From Novosphingobium sp. FKTRR1 (lineage in GTDB: Bacteria; Pseudomonadota; Alphaproteobacteria; Sphingomonadales; Sphingomonadaceae): a stretch of DNA of 64,000 nucleotides. The translations under genes and the position numbers were made by a program. The stretch spans positions 1 to 64,000 of the forward strand of contig NZ_JAIZDA010000009.1 in NCBI RefSeq assembly GCF_020404405.1. The letters are read 5' to 3'. Below, one piece after another: positions 44,682 through 54,934 of the stretch. Under the pieces are notes generated by a model that was given only the letters and a program-made list of their open reading frames with translations, ran no database searches and was not told the DNA's origin. Position 1 is the first letter of the stretch. The number at the start of each line of letters is the position of its first letter.

Positions 44682-46037
44682 ATGGCGCAGGCGGAAGAGG
44701 CGAGCGCGGCAGCAGCGTTTGCCGCCGGATTGGCGGCGGTCATGGCGCGAGCTGGTCATCATGGCGCGATCACCGGCGCCCGGCGGCTGTCGGGTGGCGC
44801 GAACATGGAATCGTGGCTGTTCACCTGCGGCAAAGCTGACTTCGTGCTGCGGCGCGCGCCATCGGCGGAATGGCTGGCCGGCCGTGGGCTCGACATGGCG
44901 GGAGAGGCCGCGGTCATTCGCCATGCCCGTACAGGCTGCGTGATTGCGCCCGAAATCGTGGTCGAACTGGTGCCCGGGGACGACTTCGGCATCGGTTTCG
45001 TGATGGCTTGCGTACCCGGCACTGCCGATCCCGAAGTCGTGCTGGCCAACGGGCCGACGCTGGCTGAGGAAATTGCACGGGCCATGGCGCGCATCCATGC
45101 GCTGGATACCGGGCCGCTCGACTTTCTGCCGGTGCTGAATGCCGTCGAAGGGGTTGAGCGGCTGGCGCAGCAGTTTGCCGGTGCCGGGGGGGATCGCCCG
45201 GTCATCGCGCTGGGCCTTGCGTGGTTGCGCGCCAATCTGCCTGAATCCGGGCCGTTGCGGGTGGTCCACGGCGATCTGCGGATCGGCAACGTGATGGCCG
45301 ATCATGGCCACTTGTCGGGCGTACTTGATTGGGAACTGGCGCATCTGGGCGATGGGCACGAGGATCTGGCCTATGGCTGCATGACGGTGTGGCGCTTCGG
45401 GCGGCTTGACAAGCAGGCGCTTGGCCTGACCGACGTGCCAACGTTCGCCGCCGCCTATGAGGCAGCGGGCGGTGAGCCGTTCGACCCGGTGCGCTTCCGT
45501 TTCTGGCTGGTCTATCGCACGGTGTGGTGGGCGTTGGGCTGCTTGTCGATGGGGCAGGCCTGGCGCAGCGGCGCAGACCGCTCGCTCGAACGCGTCGTCG
45601 TCGCCCGCCGCGCGGCCGAGCAGGAACTCGATCTGCTGTTGCTGCTGGAAGGCGATGCGCCCGCCGCCGAACGCGCAAGGCCATTGCCCGCAACGCAGCC
45701 TGCGCCGGTCGCCGGAGATGGAGAGCCGAGCGCGGGCGAAATTCTTACCGCCGTGTCCGAATGGCTGGCGGCCACGGTCAAGCCCCGGCTCGACGGGCGC
45801 GACCGTTGGGAACTGGCGGTTGCGCAGAACGCGCTGGGCATCGTGCGGCGCGAACTGGCCGGGCGCCCCCCGGTAGCGGATCGAGCTTTGGCCGATGCCA
45901 TTCTGGCGGGGCAGGCGACGCTCGCCAGTCCGGGCCTGCTGGCCGACATGCGTGCCCGCGTACTCGCCACCCTTTCCGCCGACATGCCGAAATATCCCGC
46001 GCTGGCACCGGCCCGCGCGCTTTGGGAGCAACCGTGA
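44682..46037 (+). CDS. Phosphotransferase (APH-like) fused to DUF6285
   Basis: A 451-residue protein with two parts. Residues 1-320 are an aminoglycoside phosphotransferase-fold kinase: FVLRRAP as the nucleotide-site lysine region, VVHGDLRIGNVM as the catalytic loop and LDWELAHLGDGHEDLAY as the metal motif. Residues about 345-451 match DUF6285 as I remember it (SAGEILTAVSEWLAATVKPRL then VAQNALGIVRREL). In many bacteria these are separate genes next to an acyl-CoA dehydrogenase; here they are one chain, and an acyl-CoA dehydrogenase gene follows in a TGATG overlap. A role in preparing a CoA-linked or hydroxylated substrate is inferred from context only. Confidence 0.87.
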   Translation: MAQAEEASAAAAFAAGLAAVMARAGHHGAITGARRLSGGANMESWLFTCGKADFVLRRAPSAEWLAGRGLDMAGEAAVIRHARTGCVIAPEIVVELVPGDDFGIGFVMACVPGTADPEVVLANGPTLAEEIARAMARIHALDTGPLDFLPVLNAVEGVERLAQQFAGAGGDRPVIALGLAWLRANLPESGPLRVVHGDLRIGNVMADHGHLSGVLDWELAHLGDGHEDLAYGCMTVWRFGRLDKQALGLTDVPTFAAAYEAAGGEPFDPVRFRFWLVYRTVWWALGCLSMGQAWRSGADRSLERVVVARRAAEQELDLLLLLEGDAPAAERARPLPATQPAPVAGDGEPSAGEILTAVSEWLAATVKPRLDGRDRWELAVAQNALGIVRRELAGRPPVADRALADAILAGQATLASPGLLADMRARVLATLSADMPKYPALAPARALWEQP

Positions 46038-47314
46038 TGGACTTCGATCTTCCCGCCGATCTTGTCGCCTACCTCGCCGAACTCGATGCCTTCATCGACG
46101 CGGAGATCAAGCCGCTGGAGCAGGCGGACGACAACATCCGCTTCTTCGACCACCGCCGCGAATGGGCGCGAACCGACTTCGACAACGGCGGCCTGCCGCG
46201 TCATGAGTGGGAAGATCTGCTGCGTCAGGCCACCGTGCGCGCCGATCAGGCTGGGCACTGGCGCTTTTCCGCGCCAAAACAGTATGGCGGCAAGGATGGA
46301 TCGAACCTGTGGATGGCGGTGATCCGCGAACACTTCGCCGCCAAGGGGTTGGGCCTGCACAATGATTTGCAGAACGAACACTCGATCGTCGGAAACTTCC
46401 CGTTTGTGGCGATGTTCGAACACTTCGGCACGGCAGAGCAGCAGCAGGAATTCATCCTCGGCGGTTTTGCCCGCGAACGCCGGGTCGCCTTCGGCCTGAC
46501 CGAGCCCGATCACGGGTCGGACGCGACTCATATGGAAACCCGCGCAGTGCCCGAGGTGCGCGATGGCGTGGCGGGTTGGCGGATCGATGGCGCCAAGATG
46601 TGGACCACCGGCATGCACGTTGCCACGCATTGCGCCACGTTCGCCCGCACCGGCGGCGATGATGGCGATGCGCGCGGCATCACCTGTTTCCTCGTCCCCA
46701 ACCCGGCCGAGGGCATGGTGATCGAGGAGTACCTGTGGACCTTCAACATGCCGACCGATCATCCGCGCGTATCGTTCACCAATGTCTGGGTGCCCGACAG
46801 CGCGATCCTCGGCCCGATCGGCGGGGGGCTCGCCATCGCGCAGAGCTTCGTCCACCAGAACCGCATCCGGCAAGCGGCATCGTCGCTGGGGGCGGCGAGC
46901 TTCTGCGTGGCCGAATCGGTGCGCTATGCGCGTGAACGCAAGCCGTTCGGGCAGGAATTGGCGCGCAATCAGGCCATTCAGTTCCCGCTGGTGGAACTGG
47001 CGACGCAGTGCGAGATGCTGCGCCTGCTGATCCGCAAGACCGCCTGGGAAATGGACCGGATGGAGCACAAGCAGATCGAGCGCGAGCTGTCGGACAAGGT
47101 CAGCATGTGCAACTACTGGGCGAACCGGCTGGTCTGCGAGGCCGCCGACCGGGCGATGCAGGTGCATGGCGGCATCGGCTATTCACGGCACAAGCCGTTC
47201 GAGCACATCTATCGCCATCACCGCCGCTATCGCATCACCGAAGGCGCCGAGGAAATCCAGATGCGCAAGGTCGCCGGCTTCCTGTTCGGCTACATGGGGC
47301 CGAACAAGCACTGA
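46037..47314 (+). CDS. Acyl-CoA dehydrogenase family protein
   Basis: A 425-residue FAD flavoenzyme. AFGLTEPDHGSDATH is the acyl-CoA dehydrogenase signature, WRIDGAKMWTTG the middle domain motif, and the C-terminal helical domain carries QVHGGIGYSRHKPFEHIYR and TEGAEEIQ. It resembles the ACAD10/11-like group that accompanies APH-type kinases. ATG 46037 overlaps the stop of the phosphotransferase gene (TGATG), so the pair is coupled. Substrate is unknown; the pair could process 4-hydroxy acids after phosphorylation, as in ACAD11-type pathways. Confidence 0.92.
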   Translation: MDFDLPADLVAYLAELDAFIDAEIKPLEQADDNIRFFDHRREWARTDFDNGGLPRHEWEDLLRQATVRADQAGHWRFSAPKQYGGKDGSNLWMAVIREHFAAKGLGLHNDLQNEHSIVGNFPFVAMFEHFGTAEQQQEFILGGFARERRVAFGLTEPDHGSDATHMETRAVPEVRDGVAGWRIDGAKMWTTGMHVATHCATFARTGGDDGDARGITCFLVPNPAEGMVIEEYLWTFNMPTDHPRVSFTNVWVPDSAILGPIGGGLAIAQSFVHQNRIRQAASSLGAASFCVAESVRYARERKPFGQELARNQAIQFPLVELATQCEMLRLLIRKTAWEMDRMEHKQIERELSDKVSMCNYWANRLVCEAADRAMQVHGGIGYSRHKPFEHIYRHHRRYRITEGAEEIQMRKVAGFLFGYMGPNKH

Positions 47315-47324
47315 AATGACAAGG

Positions 47325-47377
47325 CGCGATGATCGGAGGAGCCGCGATGTGGCTCCTCCGGCTGTTCATCATCGCGC
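47325..47377. terminator. Bidirectional hairpin between acyl-CoA dehydrogenase and metK
   Basis: An inner perfect 9-bp stem, GGAGGAGCC with GGCTCCTCC (47335-47343 and 47351-47359), lies inside an outer stem GCGCGATGAT with ATCATCGCGC (47325-47334 and 47368-47377) that reaches into the metK stop. It separates two convergent genes. Confidence 0.65.
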
Positions 47378-48580
47378 GGCGAGGGCGGCCTTCAGGTCAT
47401 CGACGAGATCGAGCCGTTCCCACGGGAAGAAGTCGCCATTCGGCTTGCGCCCGAAGTGGCCATAGGCGGCGGTCGGCTGGTAGATCGGCTTGTTGAGCCC
47501 GAGATGCGTGCGGATTGCGCGCGGGGTCAGGCCGCCGAGGCGCGGGATATCCAGAATTGCCTGTTCGATCCGGTCGTCGCCCGCGGTTCCGGTCTCATGC
47601 GTATCGACATAAAGCGAGAGCGGTTCCGAGACGCCGATCGCATAGGCGATCTGGATCGTGCAGCGCGTGGCCAGCCCTGCAGCGACCACATTCTTGGCAA
47701 GGTAGCGGGTGATGTAGGCGGCCGAGCGATCGACCTTGGTCGGATCCTTGCCCGAAAACGCACCGCCGCCATGCGGGGCCGCGCCGCCATAAGTATCGAC
47801 GATGATCTTGCGCCCGGTCAGGCCCGCATCGCCATCGGGGCCGCCGATCACGAAACTGCCGGTGGGATTGATGTAGTATTTCGTCTCGCGCAGCAGGACG
47901 GGCGGGATCACTTCGGCAACGATGCGCTTCACGTAATCGTGGAGCGCGGTCTCCTTCTCGCCTTCGTCATAGCCCGGCGCATGCTGGGTCGAGACGACCA
48001 CGGCGGTCGCGGCGACGGGGAGCGATCCCTCATAGCGCAGCGTGACCTGGCTCTTGGCGTCGGGCTCAAGGAACGGGGCCGCGCCCGAGTGGCGGTCGGC
48101 GGCCATGCGTTCAAGGATCTTGTGGCTGTAATAAAGCGTCGCAGGCATCAGATCGGGGGTCTCGTCGGTCGCATAGCCGAACATGATGCCCTGATCGCCG
48201 GCGCCTTCATCCTTGTTGTCAGCGGCATCGACGCCCTGCGCGATGTGCGCCGATTGCCCATGCAGATTGTTTTCAAAGCGGAAGGTCTGCCAGTGGAAAC
48301 CGTCCTGTTCGTATCCGATGCGGCGCACCGTTTCGCGCACCACGCGCTCGATCTCCTCGGGCACGCCGGGTGCCCATGCATCATTCTCGTAGATGCCCTG
48401 CCCGCGGATTTCACCGGCCAGCACCACCAGCTGCGTGGTGGTCAGAGTCTCACAGGCGACGCGCGCTTCGGGGTCTTTGGCCAGAAACAGATCGACGATG
48501 GCATCGCTGATCTGATCGGCGACTTTGTCAGGATGTCCCTCGGAAACACTCTCAGACGTGAACAGGTAATCGCTACGCAT
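47369..48580 (-). CDS. metK: S-adenosylmethionine synthetase
   Basis: MetK makes SAM from methionine and ATP in the cytoplasm. The 403-residue product is complete: [30 protein letters not shown], the P-loop-like [19 protein letters not shown] split motif and a normal C-terminus. ATG 48580 lies 27 bases downstream of an inverted repeat (48607-48628) that resembles SAH/SAM-responsive repressor sites. The upstream gene on this strand is lnt, 56 bases away. Confidence 0.98.
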   Translation of the reverse strand: MRSDYLFTSESVSEGHPDKVADQISDAIVDLFLAKDPEARVACETLTTTQLVVLAGEIRGQGIYENDAWAPGVPEEIERVVRETVRRIGYEQDGFHWQTFRFENNLHGQSAHIAQGVDAADNKDEGAGDQGIMFGYATDETPDLMPATLYYSHKILERMAADRHSGAAPFLEPDAKSQVTLRYEGSLPVAATAVVVSTQHAPGYDEGEKETALHDYVKRIVAEVIPPVLLRETKYYINPTGSFVIGGPDGDAGLTGRKIIVDTYGGAAPHGGGAFSGKDPTKVDRSAAYITRYLAKNVVAAGLATRCTIQIAYAIGVSEPLSLYVDTHETGTAGDDRIEQAILDIPRLGGLTPRAIRTHLGLNKPIYQPTAAYGHFGRKPNGDFFPWERLDLVDDLKAALAAR

Positions 48581-48606
48581 CGCTGGGGAACCTCGCGCCG
48601 AATGCT

Positions 48607-48628
48607 GATATAAAGCATTCTTTATGTC
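48607..48628 (-). promoter_or_regulatory. Palindromic operator before metK (SahR/SamR-like)
   Basis: The plus strand reads GATATAAAG then four bases then CTTTATGTC, an inverted repeat with one mismatch in 9, in an otherwise GC-rich region. Sites of the type GAYATAAAG-N4-CTTTATRTC are, from memory, bound by ArsR-family regulators that control SAM-cycle genes such as metK, ahcY and metH in proteobacteria. Its place between lnt and metK, overlapping the probable core promoter, suggests repression by SAM-cycle metabolites. Confidence 0.6.
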
Positions 48629-48636
48629 CGGCCCTC

Positions 48637-50364
48637 CTAGCCGAGGCGGCGGCGCGTGGCAACCAAGGCAATGGCAAGAAGTGCCACGGCCCAGCCAAGC
48701 GGAACTTGATTACCAAACCGGGCGAACAAGGTCGTGGCGTGTACGGGTGGCACCAGCGCATCGATGCGCTGCGCGCGATGCGGCGCCGCGAAAGCGCGCA
48801 CCCCGCCACTAGCGTCGATCACCGCGCTGATGCCGGTGGTGGTTGACCGCAGAATGGGCACGCCCTCCTCGATCGCACGCAACCGCGCCTGCGCCAGATG
48901 CTGTGGGGGGCCCGAGGGGCCGAACCAGCCGTCGTTGGACGGATTGAACAGGAAGTCGGGTCGGTGCGCACGGTCAATCACGTGCCCTGAGAACACGATC
49001 TCATAGCAGATCTGCATGCCGATCCGGCCCCAGCCGCCATGCGCGGGATCGCCGAAGTCCAGCGTGCGCGGCCCCGGCCCGGACAGGAAATCGAGGTTGC
49101 CGGAAACCAGCCGCGAAAGGCCCAGCGGCTCCAGCCAGTCGCGCAGCGGCAGGTATTCGCCATATGGCACCAGATGCGCCTTGGCATAGCTGCCGCGGAT
49201 GGCGCCGGTGTGGTCGAGCACCGTTACCACGTTCCACGCGCCAGCCACCGTGGCATTGTTCGGGTCGGCCTGCGGTCCGGTGTGGCGCAGTTCCAAGTCG
49301 GTGGTGCCGGTCAGCAGCAGACTGTTCTGGCCGACCGTCCAGCCCAGCCGGGTGCGGGCAAGCACCGGGTCTGCGCCAAGTGTGGTGCTTTCGTACCAAT
49401 AGCGTGGATAGCCGCTGCGCAGGAAGTCGGGCACCGCGCCTTCGGGCCACAGAACCACGCGGCGCTGGCCCGGACGGCGCGGCAGCGAAAGCGCGGCCAA
49501 ATTGCGGAATTGCGCCTCGAACCGCGCCGGATCGTTGATCTCGTCTTGCCGCAGGTCAGGCTGGACCAGCGTGAAGGGCAGCATTCCGGGTGAGGTGTCA
49601 CCGTGCAAGGGCAGCAGCAGCAGGGCGACCGGGACGGCCGCGTGGACCAGCGCGGGCACGAGCGTGCGCGGCGAGCGCTCGGTCTTGCGCAAGTTGATCA
49701 GGCGACGCCAGCCGAACAGCCATTGCCCGGCCAGTAGTATGACAACGCCTGATAGCGCGTAAGTACCAGTGAAGGCGGCGACCTGGGCAAGGCCTGGCCG
49801 GTCGAACGGACCCAGCGCGACAACCCCCAGCGGGTTCCACGGAAAGCCGGTAAAGACCCAGCCACGCAGCCATTCGGCCACGATCCAGAACGCCGCAAAG
49901 GTCGGCAGCAGCGCCGCGCCGGTCCGCTTGGCCACGGCCCGCGCGGCAAATGTGGCCAACGCCGGGTAGATCGCGAGATAAAGTGCCAGCAGCACAACCG
50001 CCACATAGCCCAGCCATGCAGGCATCTGTGCCTGATAGGTGAAGGCCGTGGCGATCCAGGTATTGCCGATGGTGAAGTGGCCGACGCCGAACAGCCAGGC
50101 GATCAGTGTCGCGCGCCGTGTGGATGGCGCGCGCTCGATCCTGTCGATCAGCCAAGCGAACGCTGCCAGCGTCAGCGGCCATAGCATCAGCGGCTGGAAG
50201 CCGGTCGCGGCCACTCCGCCGATGCCCGCAACACCCAGTACCCTGCCAATGCCGACGGCATAGCCGCGCGCCATCTTGCGCACGACCCGCCACTTTTGCG
50301 CGCGGGTCAGTTTTGGCGCCGACACCTGTAGGTCAGAGCTTTCGTCTGTGGGCTTTGCCATCAT
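48637..50364 (-). CDS. lnt: Apolipoprotein N-acyltransferase
   Basis: Lnt adds the third acyl chain to lipoproteins in the inner membrane. The 575-residue protein has an N-terminal block of about six helices followed by a periplasmic nitrilase domain with the triad E in [11 protein letters not shown] in [13 protein letters not shown] and C in QICYEIVF, and a last C-terminal helix. The cytoplasmic N-terminus is longer than usual (about 40 residues). ATG 50364 or 50361 is likely; the upstream frame to 50388 overlaps the DUF4167 gene. metK follows. Confidence 0.95.
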   Translation of the reverse strand: MMAKPTDESSDLQVSAPKLTRAQKWRVVRKMARGYAVGIGRVLGVAGIGGVAATGFQPLMLWPLTLAAFAWLIDRIERAPSTRRATLIAWLFGVGHFTIGNTWIATAFTYQAQMPAWLGYVAVVLLALYLAIYPALATFAARAVAKRTGAALLPTFAAFWIVAEWLRGWVFTGFPWNPLGVVALGPFDRPGLAQVAAFTGTYALSGVVILLAGQWLFGWRRLINLRKTERSPRTLVPALVHAAVPVALLLLPLHGDTSPGMLPFTLVQPDLRQDEINDPARFEAQFRNLAALSLPRRPGQRRVVLWPEGAVPDFLRSGYPRYWYESTTLGADPVLARTRLGWTVGQNSLLLTGTTDLELRHTGPQADPNNATVAGAWNVVTVLDHTGAIRGSYAKAHLVPYGEYLPLRDWLEPLGLSRLVSGNLDFLSGPGPRTLDFGDPAHGGWGRIGMQICYEIVFSGHVIDRAHRPDFLFNPSNDGWFGPSGPPQHLAQARLRAIEEGVPILRSTTTGISAVIDASGGVRAFAAPHRAQRIDALVPPVHATTLFARFGNQVPLGWAVALLAIALVATRRRLG

Positions 50365-50384
50365 GCGCTCCGCCCGAAACGGGC

Positions 50385-51434
50385 TCACTCACCGCTGGCA
50401 GGAGCCACTTCGGGCAATGGATTCTTGCGGGGACGACCGCGCTTGCGTGGTGCTGGTGCCAGTTCGCCTTCGACTGCAACGACCGGCTCCGGCGCGACAT
50501 GGGCCACGACGGGCGCGGGCTCGTGCGCCGCTTCAGGCGCAGGTGCGGGCGCGGGTGTGGCGACGGGTTCGGGCCGCACCCCGATCGGCGGCGGCAGGCT
50601 TGACGGATCGAGACCCCCGGCAACCGGAGCCGGATCGTCTCGCCGCTGGCGCCGTTCGCCGCGCGGACGCAAGCCGCGTGTCGGGCGGGCGTCGCGGATG
50701 AACGGATTGTCGTTCGCGTCGATGATCGGTTCGCCCTCGGCAGCCCTTACGCCTTCGCCGGGCAGCACTTCTGCGGCAGGCTCGAACTGGGGCTGGCGCG
50801 GTTCGCGCGGTTCACGGTTTTCGCGCTGGCGCTCCTCGCGGGGCGCACGTTCGCGGTTGTCGCGCGGTTCGCGCGGCTGGCGATCATCCCGAGGTTGACG
50901 ATCCTCTCTGGGCCGTTCGTCACGCGGTTCGCGTTGTTGCCGTTCCTCGCGGGGTTGCCGTTCCTCGCGGGGCTGGCGTTCCTCGCGGGGCCGCTCCTCA
51001 CGCGCACGCTCTTCGCGTGGCTCACGGTCCTCGCGACGCACCACTTGCGGGCGGTCGAAGCTGGGGAAGTCGCTGTCGATGCCGAATTCGAAGCCGTCGT
51101 CTTCGCCTTCGCCTTCCTGCCAGCGATCACCGGCCACGCCGGGGGCGCCGCCGTTGGTGTGGCGCTGACGCTGCTCTTCCTGCCGGACGCGGGTGTCGGC
51201 AATCACGCGGAAATAGTGATCGGCGAACTGCAGATAGTACTCGGCTTGCACGCGGTCGCCGTTGAGATGGGCGTCCTGTGCCAGCTTGCGATACTTCTCA
51301 AGCAATTGCGGAGCATTGCCCCGGGCGCGACTGTCGATGCGGTTGACCTGCTGGCCACCGTTCTGCGGGCGGTTGGGACCACGGCCGCGACGGCGGTTGT
51401 TGTTACCACGATTGTTGTTGTTCAACTCAGGCAC
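50385..51434 (-). CDS. DUF4167 domain protein with Arg/Glu/Pro repeat region
   Basis: A 349-residue soluble protein. The N-terminal 110 residues form the alphaproteobacterial DUF4167 domain: an Asn/Arg-rich start (ELNNNNRGNNNRRRGRG), then SRARGNAPQLLEKYRKLAQD and YYLQFADHYFRVIAD. A low-complexity region of short repeats of the type PREERQ follows (about 130-215), then a Pro/Ala/Val-rich tail ending in an AT-hook-like RKRGRPRKN. RNA or DNA binding seems likely; function is unknown. GTG 51434 and TTG 51425 are the candidate starts. Fourth in the order hisS-prfA-prmC-DUF4167. Confidence 0.85.
   Translation of the reverse strand: MPELNNNNRGNNNRRRGRGPNRPQNGGQQVNRIDSRARGNAPQLLEKYRKLAQDAHLNGDRVQAEYYLQFADHYFRVIADTRVRQEEQRQRHTNGGAPGVAGDRWQEGEGEDDGFEFGIDSDFPSFDRPQVVRREDREPREERAREERPREERQPREERQPREERQQREPRDERPREDRQPRDDRQPREPRDNRERAPREERQRENREPREPRQPQFEPAAEVLPGEGVRAAEGEPIIDANDNPFIRDARPTRGLRPRGERRQRRDDPAPVAGGLDPSSLPPPIGVRPEPVATPAPAPAPEAAHEPAPVVAHVAPEPVVAVEGELAPAPRKRGRPRKNPLPEVAPASGE
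50791..51040 (-). repeat. Short tandem repeats coding for PREERQ-like motifs in DUF4167
   Basis: The DNA contains many near-identical 15-18 bp units (for example CGCGGGGTTGCCGTTCCT around 50945-50990 on the plus strand) that encode Arg/Glu/Pro/Gln repeats. The array is imperfect and may vary in length between strains. Confidence 0.75.
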
Positions 51435-51674
51435 GTCCTTACTTGGGGCGGCTGGTCCGATCCTTTCGGTGCAACCCTGCTGCCGCGCGCAACCAATCGC
51501 CACCTGCCATGCCGAAAGCCCGGCGGTGGATCCCCGCATCTGCCTGCCACCAACCCGGATAAGCCGGATATCTGGTGCAAATGGTGGAGCGGGCCGGGAC
51601 GGGAATAGTTCATCCGTCGCCCTGCCTGCAAAGCTAATTAGGGAACCGTCGGGGCATTGCCAAGCGAAATATTG

Positions 51675-52511
51675 CTACAACCACCGCAATTCTAGCGCGC
51701 GCGGTCGATTGCCGAGATCCCGGTGCAAGTGACTGACCAATCTTGCGGTTTGCGCCAGCGCACCGACCGCCTCTGCCTGGGTCCAGCCGATCTCCACCAC
51801 TGCGACGCCTTGCCGGGTCAGCAGGCCGGGCAAGTGCGGGATCAGGCGGCGGTAATCGTCAAGCCCGTCTGGCCCGGCAAACAGCGCCCCATGCGGTTCG
51901 TGCGCCGCAACCGAGGGGGCCAACGCGCAGTCGCTTTCGATATAAGGAGGGTTGGCCAGAATCAGATCGAACCGGCCGAGCGCCGCGTCCCAGTCGGGCA
52001 GGGTCCAGTCGACCTGCCTGAGTTCCGCCCGTTCGCCAAGGCCCAGCTTGGCGGCATTGCCCCTTGCAACCGCCAGCGCCTCAGCCGACCGATCGATGCC
52101 AACCCCTTGCGCTGCAGGCCACAGCGTCAGCGCCGCCAGCAACAAGGCGCCCGACCCCGTGCCAAGGTCGAGCACGCGCGCGGGTCCGGCGCCGGGAAAG
52201 GCCGCGCGCGCCGCCTCGATCAGCGTCTCGCTGTCCCCGCGCGGGATCAGGACGGCGGGGCTGACCCGCAAGTCGAGTCCGTAGAACTCCTGAGAGCCGG
52301 TGATGTAGGCGACCGGTTCATGCGCCAGCCGCCGCTCGACCAGCGCGGCAAACGCTGTGGGTTCGGCATCGAACATGTGCCGCAGCAGCAAGTCCGAGCG
52401 GGTAATGCCCAACGCGTTCGCCATCAGCACTTCGGCGTCCAGCCGCGCGGTGTCGCTGGTGGCGGCAAGGCGCCCGGCGGCAAGGCGCAGCGCCTCGCGG
52501 ACTTCGGCCAT
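51675..52511 (-). CDS. prmC: Peptide chain release factor N5-glutamine methyltransferase
   Basis: PrmC methylates the glutamine of the GGQ motif in release factors RF1 and RF2. The 278-residue protein has an N-terminal helical domain and a SAM-dependent methyltransferase domain with VLDLGTGSGALLLAAL and the catalytic NPPYIESD. It lies 5 bases after prfA, whose product is its substrate. A gap of 240 bases with a likely separate promoter precedes the DUF4167 gene. Confidence 0.96.
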   Translation of the reverse strand: MAEVREALRLAAGRLAATSDTARLDAEVLMANALGITRSDLLLRHMFDAEPTAFAALVERRLAHEPVAYITGSQEFYGLDLRVSPAVLIPRGDSETLIEAARAAFPGAGPARVLDLGTGSGALLLAALTLWPAAQGVGIDRSAEALAVARGNAAKLGLGERAELRQVDWTLPDWDAALGRFDLILANPPYIESDCALAPSVAAHEPHGALFAGPDGLDDYRRLIPHLPGLLTRQGVAVVEIGWTQAEAVGALAQTARLVSHLHRDLGNRPRALELRWL

Positions 52512-52516
52512 CGTCC

Positions 52517-53581
52517 TTACTGGTCCATCGCGGCCAGCCGCTTGGCCTGATCTTCGGCGGTCAGCGCGTCGATCAGTTCGCCAAGCCCCGGTCCTTCAAG
52601 GATTTCGGGCAGGCGGTGCAGCGTCAGGTTGATGCGGTGATCGGTGACGCGGCCTTGCGGGAAATTGTAGGTGCGGATGCGCTCGGACCGGTCGCCGCTG
52701 CCGACCATCGCGCGGCGCGCCTCGGCCTCGGCGCCTTGCGCCTGATCGCGGCGCAAGTCGTAGAGCCGCGTGCGCAGCACCTGCATCGCCTTGTCGCGGT
52801 TCTTGTGCTGGCTGCGCTGGTCCTGCTGAATCACGACGAGCCCGGTCGGCAAGTGGGTCAACCGCACCGCCGAATCGGTGGTGTTGACGTGCTGCCCGCC
52901 CGCGCCCGATGCGCGGTAGATGTCGATCTTCAGGTCGCCCGGATCGATCTGCACGTCGACCTCGTCTGGTTCTGGCAGCACGGCGACCGTGGCGGCGCTG
53001 GTGTGGATACGCCCGCCACTTTCGGTCACGGGTACGCGTTGCACGCGGTGGACCCCGCTTTCGAACTTCAGCCGGGCGAACACGCCCGTGCCCGCCACGT
53101 TGGCGACCACTTCCTTGAACCCACCCAGTTCGTTGGCGTTGGCGCTGACCATCTCGACCCGCCAGCCCTGCTCTGCGGCGAAGCGCTCGTACATGCGATA
53201 GAGGTCGGCGGCGAACAGCGCGGCCTCGTCCCCGCCCGTGCCTGCGCGGATTTCAAGCATCGCCGGGCGGCTGTCGGCCGAATCGCGGGGCAGCAGCGCG
53301 ATGGCCAGTCGATGCTCGGCCTCGGGCAGCGCCACTTTCAGGTGCGCTATCTCTTCCTCGGCCAGTTCGCGCATTTCAGGATCGTCGAGCGCGGCAAGAC
53401 TCGCCAGTTCGCTGCGCATGGCCTGCACATCACCGGCCGCGCGCGCCACCGGCTCCAGCTCGGCATAGTCGCGACTGGCCGCGATGAAGTCCGCCCCCTC
53501 CAGCGTACCCGAAGCCAGCCGCGCTTCCAGTTCGGCAAGGCGGCTGGTGATCTGCGAGAGACGGGTGTCGGATACGCTCAC
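52517..53581 (-). CDS. prfA: Peptide chain release factor 1
   Basis: RF1 terminates translation at UAA and UAG. The 354-residue product has the codon-recognition domain and the catalytic [15 protein letters not shown] segment. The start overlaps the stop of hisS by 4 bases (ATGA type), and prmC follows after 5 bases, so hisS-prfA-prmC form one unit. Confidence 0.97.
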   Translation of the reverse strand: MSVSDTRLSQITSRLAELEARLASGTLEGADFIAASRDYAELEPVARAAGDVQAMRSELASLAALDDPEMRELAEEEIAHLKVALPEAEHRLAIALLPRDSADSRPAMLEIRAGTGGDEAALFAADLYRMYERFAAEQGWRVEMVSANANELGGFKEVVANVAGTGVFARLKFESGVHRVQRVPVTESGGRIHTSAATVAVLPEPDEVDVQIDPGDLKIDIYRASGAGGQHVNTTDSAVRLTHLPTGLVVIQQDQRSQHKNRDKAMQVLRTRLYDLRRDQAQGAEAEARRAMVGSGDRSERIRTYNFPQGRVTDHRINLTLHRLPEILEGPGLGELIDALTAEDQAKRLAAMDQ

Positions 53582-54828
53582 TGCATGTCCGCATAAAAGG
53601 CCGCAAAGACCTTGCCGGCCAGCTCCATCCCGGCAACTTCAGGCCGCAATGGCCGAAAATTCTGGGTCTTGTTGCCATCTCGCTGGTCAAGCGAAACGAT
53701 CGACGCCGGATTGAGCTTCTTGGCTCTGTCGAACCGCTTTCGCAGACTGCCACTGGCAACCAGTTCCGCAATCGCTCCGGCTCGGCGCAACCGCGCGACA
53801 AGTGCTTGTGCTTCGATTTCCCTGTCTGCGCTCTCAGCCACCACGACGACATCCAAAACCGGTTCCGCCCGATCCCCCACCAGCATCGCCAGCCGTTCGA
53901 TCCCGGCTGCCCAGCCGACTGCAGGCGTGTGCGGGCCGCCGAGTGCTTCGATCAGGCCGTCGTAGCGGCCGCCACCGAGCACGGTGCCTTGGGCGCCCAG
54001 CCGGTCGGTGACGAATTCGAACGCGGTGTGGCGGTAGTAGTCCAGCCCGCGCACCAGCGCCGGGCTGCGGGTCCACTCGACGCCTGCGGCATCGAGGCCC
54101 GCTGTAACCTTGGCAAAGAAGTCCTGCGCCTCTGCGGTCAGGAAGTCGTCGATGCGGGGCGCATCGGCGGTGAAGGGCTTGTCGCGCGGGTCTTTCGAAT
54201 CGAGGATGCGCAAGGGATTGCGCTCCAGCCGGTCCTGCGAATCCTCGCTCAGCGATGCGGTATGGTCGCGGAAATAGCCGATCAGCGCATGGCGCCAGGC
54301 CTCGCGGCTGGCGGCATCGCCCAGCGTGTTGAGCTGCAAGGTAACGCCATCGGCAATGCCCAGTTCCTTGATGATCTGGTCTGCCATCACCAGCAGTTCG
54401 ACGTCGGCCTGCGGTTCGGCCGCACCGATCACTTCAGCGTCGATCTGGTGGAACTGGCGATAGCGCCCCTTCTGCGGGCGTTCGTAGCGGAATACCGGGC
54501 CATGCGTGGCCAGCTTCACCGGCGCGTATTGCTGCCAGCCATCGGTCAGGTAGGCGCGGGCCAGCCCGGCCGTGAACTCGGGGCGCAGGGTCAGCGATTC
54601 ACCGCCGCGATCGTCGAAGCTGTACATTTCCTTGGACACGACGTCGGTCGTCTCGCCCAGACTGCGGCTGAACACCGCGGTCTTTTCGAACACCGGCATC
54701 TCCACCCGGCGAAAGCGGTACAGCCGCCGCACGCGCTCGAAGGTTTCGACTACGAAGCCGAATGCCTCGGCGTCGGGGCCGAAGATGTCCTGGGTGCCGC
54801 GAATGGCCTGTGGTGTCTGGATGGTCAT
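53578..54828 (-). CDS. hisS: Histidyl-tRNA synthetase
   Basis: A 416-residue class II aminoacyl-tRNA synthetase. Motif 1 is near [14 protein letters not shown], motif 2 in [20 protein letters not shown], the histidine-binding motif in [14 protein letters not shown] and motif 3 in [13 protein letters not shown]; an anticodon-binding domain ends the protein. First gene of the minus-strand unit with prfA and prmC; divergent from the M61 peptidase gene with 106 bases between. Confidence 0.97.
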   Translation of the reverse strand: MTIQTPQAIRGTQDIFGPDAEAFGFVVETFERVRRLYRFRRVEMPVFEKTAVFSRSLGETTDVVSKEMYSFDDRGGESLTLRPEFTAGLARAYLTDGWQQYAPVKLATHGPVFRYERPQKGRYRQFHQIDAEVIGAAEPQADVELLVMADQIIKELGIADGVTLQLNTLGDAASREAWRHALIGYFRDHTASLSEDSQDRLERNPLRILDSKDPRDKPFTADAPRIDDFLTAEAQDFFAKVTAGLDAAGVEWTRSPALVRGLDYYRHTAFEFVTDRLGAQGTVLGGGRYDGLIEALGGPHTPAVGWAAGIERLAMLVGDRAEPVLDVVVVAESADREIEAQALVARLRRAGAIAELVASGSLRKRFDRAKKLNPASIVSLDQRDGNKTQNFRPLRPEVAGMELAGKVFAAFYADMQ

Positions 54829-54934
54829 GATGTCCGCGCGCTTAGCCTGTCATGGCGATCAAGAAAAGGCGGGCAAGAAAAGGTGTGTGCAGATGGTTGC
54901 AGTGGCAAGCGGTTGCCGCCATGACCTGCAACCC

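Noticed and set aside
48581..48636. SAM riboswitch in front of metK
   Set aside because: The gap is only 56 bases and holds a DNA-type palindrome rather than the helices of known SAM riboswitch classes.
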